NCBI RefSeq assembly: GCF_016859285.1
Contig: NC_053408.1
Coordinates: 6,568,213 to 6,632,212 of the forward strand
Direction: 5' to 3'
DNA length: 64,000 nucleotides
Origin: Xiphias gladius
Lineage: Eukaryota; Chordata; Actinopteri; Istiophoriformes; Xiphiidae
Part shown: piece after piece, positions 63,246 to 64,000 of the stretch
Layout: each line of letters opens with the position of its first letter
Numbering within the stretch: the stretch's first letter is position 1
Translations under genes and position numbers: made by a program
Notes under the pieces: generated by a model
Told to the model about the DNA's origin: nothing
The model's input: the letters and a program-made list of their open reading frames with translations, nothing else
The model's database searches: none

Positions 63246-63795
63246 GTAAAAACCACAAAATTACATTGAGTTTACTGGACAATAATCATAATAATCTGGG
63301 CAGAAACCCAGCGATGATGAAATTAAAATGATTTGACTTATGCTAACAGCTTCGAATATTTCTGCAATTTGATCATGGGTTAAAATTTTTATTACGTCTG
63401 CTTTCGCCGATGCAGCATCAGCAACGAAACAAGGATGAGAAAAAGGAAGGTTTTTCAAATCAACTTTCTCTAACCAGCAACAGAAAGCCCCAAAGATCCA
63501 AAAAGGGCAGACAAAACCTCGTAGTTCTATTTCTGATAAAGCAAGCCTAGCTGTGCTTTCTGGAAACGTAATGCCTGCACAGCTTCCTTTGTAGAAAACC
63601 TCTGTCTGTAGGTTATGACACATGATTATAGGCAAGGTGGAGTTTGCCAAACAACAACAGTGTGGCTCTTGGAGGCGACTATCACTTAGACCGAGGCAGT
63701 CGGAGGGAGATGTGCAGTTAGAACCGTATTTTTCCCCTCAAAGCATGACAGATAGCTGCACGGCACTTGAACAACACCACGGTAAAAGGGAGCTG

Positions 63796-63850
63796 CGCGT
63801 GTGTGTGCGTATTAAGCATGTGTGAATGTGTTCGTGTGTGTGTGTGTGTA
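63796..63850. repeat. Impure (GT)n tract
   Basis: GT-rich tract with GC, AT and AA interruptions, low complexity and no coding signal. Confidence 0.8.
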
Positions 63851-64000
63851 AATGAACGGAGACACATTCTGAATATAGATATGCCCACCATACCTATCAC
63901 GGTTAATAATGTGTCAGTGATGATTGATAGTCAACTAAAGGGATGGGATAGGCTTGTTCATGCATTTGTGTGCGTGTGTGTTCACGTTAGTTAGTTTGTT

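Larger units (their letters stand above)
52091..64000. other. Gene-poor region, about 12 kb
   Basis: No gene could be supported on either strand. It holds (CA)n and (GT)n tracts, a run of C at about 56942-56954, homopolymer T/A runs and two dispersed repeats near 62.6-63.2 kb. ORFs are short, lack similarity and mostly cover repeats. A single weak minus-strand exon candidate lies at 58177-58312. The region may be a large intron or flank of a gene outside the window. Confidence 0.55.

Noticed and set aside
1..64000. tRNA, rRNA, CRISPR or bacterial operon features
   Set aside because: No tRNA A/B box pair, rRNA block or regularly spaced repeat array was seen, and the genes are spliced vertebrate genes.

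Overview
The window is vertebrate nuclear DNA, most likely from a ray-finned (teleost) fish. The genes have short exons, GT-AG introns and CpG-rich promoters. The non-coding DNA holds many short inverted-repeat elements of kinds common in spiny-rayed fish, plus long (GT)n tracts. The sequence alone does not give the species. All recognisable genes lie on the + strand.

Layout. (1) 1-2.6 kb: the last coding exon and 3' UTR of an upstream gene, probably tweety homolog 2 (ttyh2). This piece is present twice as a 977-bp head-to-tail tandem duplication of about 99.7% identity. (2) 4.0-39.25 kb: a complete kif19 gene, with CpG-rich promoter, 20 coding exons, 1017 codons plus stop, and a 3' UTR with AATAAA. 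Introns 2 and 5 are large; intron 2 alone is 16.9 kb and carries most of the repeats. (3) 40.6-46.4 kb: a CpG-rich promoter with a non-coding first exon, then four coding exons for a 398-residue protein whose middle resembles the AP-2 transcription-factor DNA-binding/dimerisation region but is strongly diverged. A 1-kb inverted-repeat transposon with a second element nested inside it lies in its 3' UTR. (4) 46.5-52.1 kb: five coding exons for a 307-residue protein, with armadillo-type helices resembling the SmgGDS (RAP1GDS1) family in the first two thirds and a C-terminal segment of about 105 residues that I do not recognise. (5) 52.1-64 kb: no supported gene; microsatellites, repeats and one weak candidate minus-strand exon.

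The genes do not form a pathway. Kif19 is a ciliary-tip kinesin that depolymerises microtubules, the tweety protein is a membrane protein, and the AP-2-like and armadillo-like proteins have no role that can be read from sequence. The order ttyh2-kif19 fits the human 17q25 neighbourhood (TTYH2-DNAI2-KIF19-BTBD17), but neither a dnai2 between them nor a btbd17 after kif19 can be recognised here.

Exon boundaries were read by hand from splice consensus, phase and, for kif19, protein similarity recalled from the human family member. No alignment or gene predictor was run.
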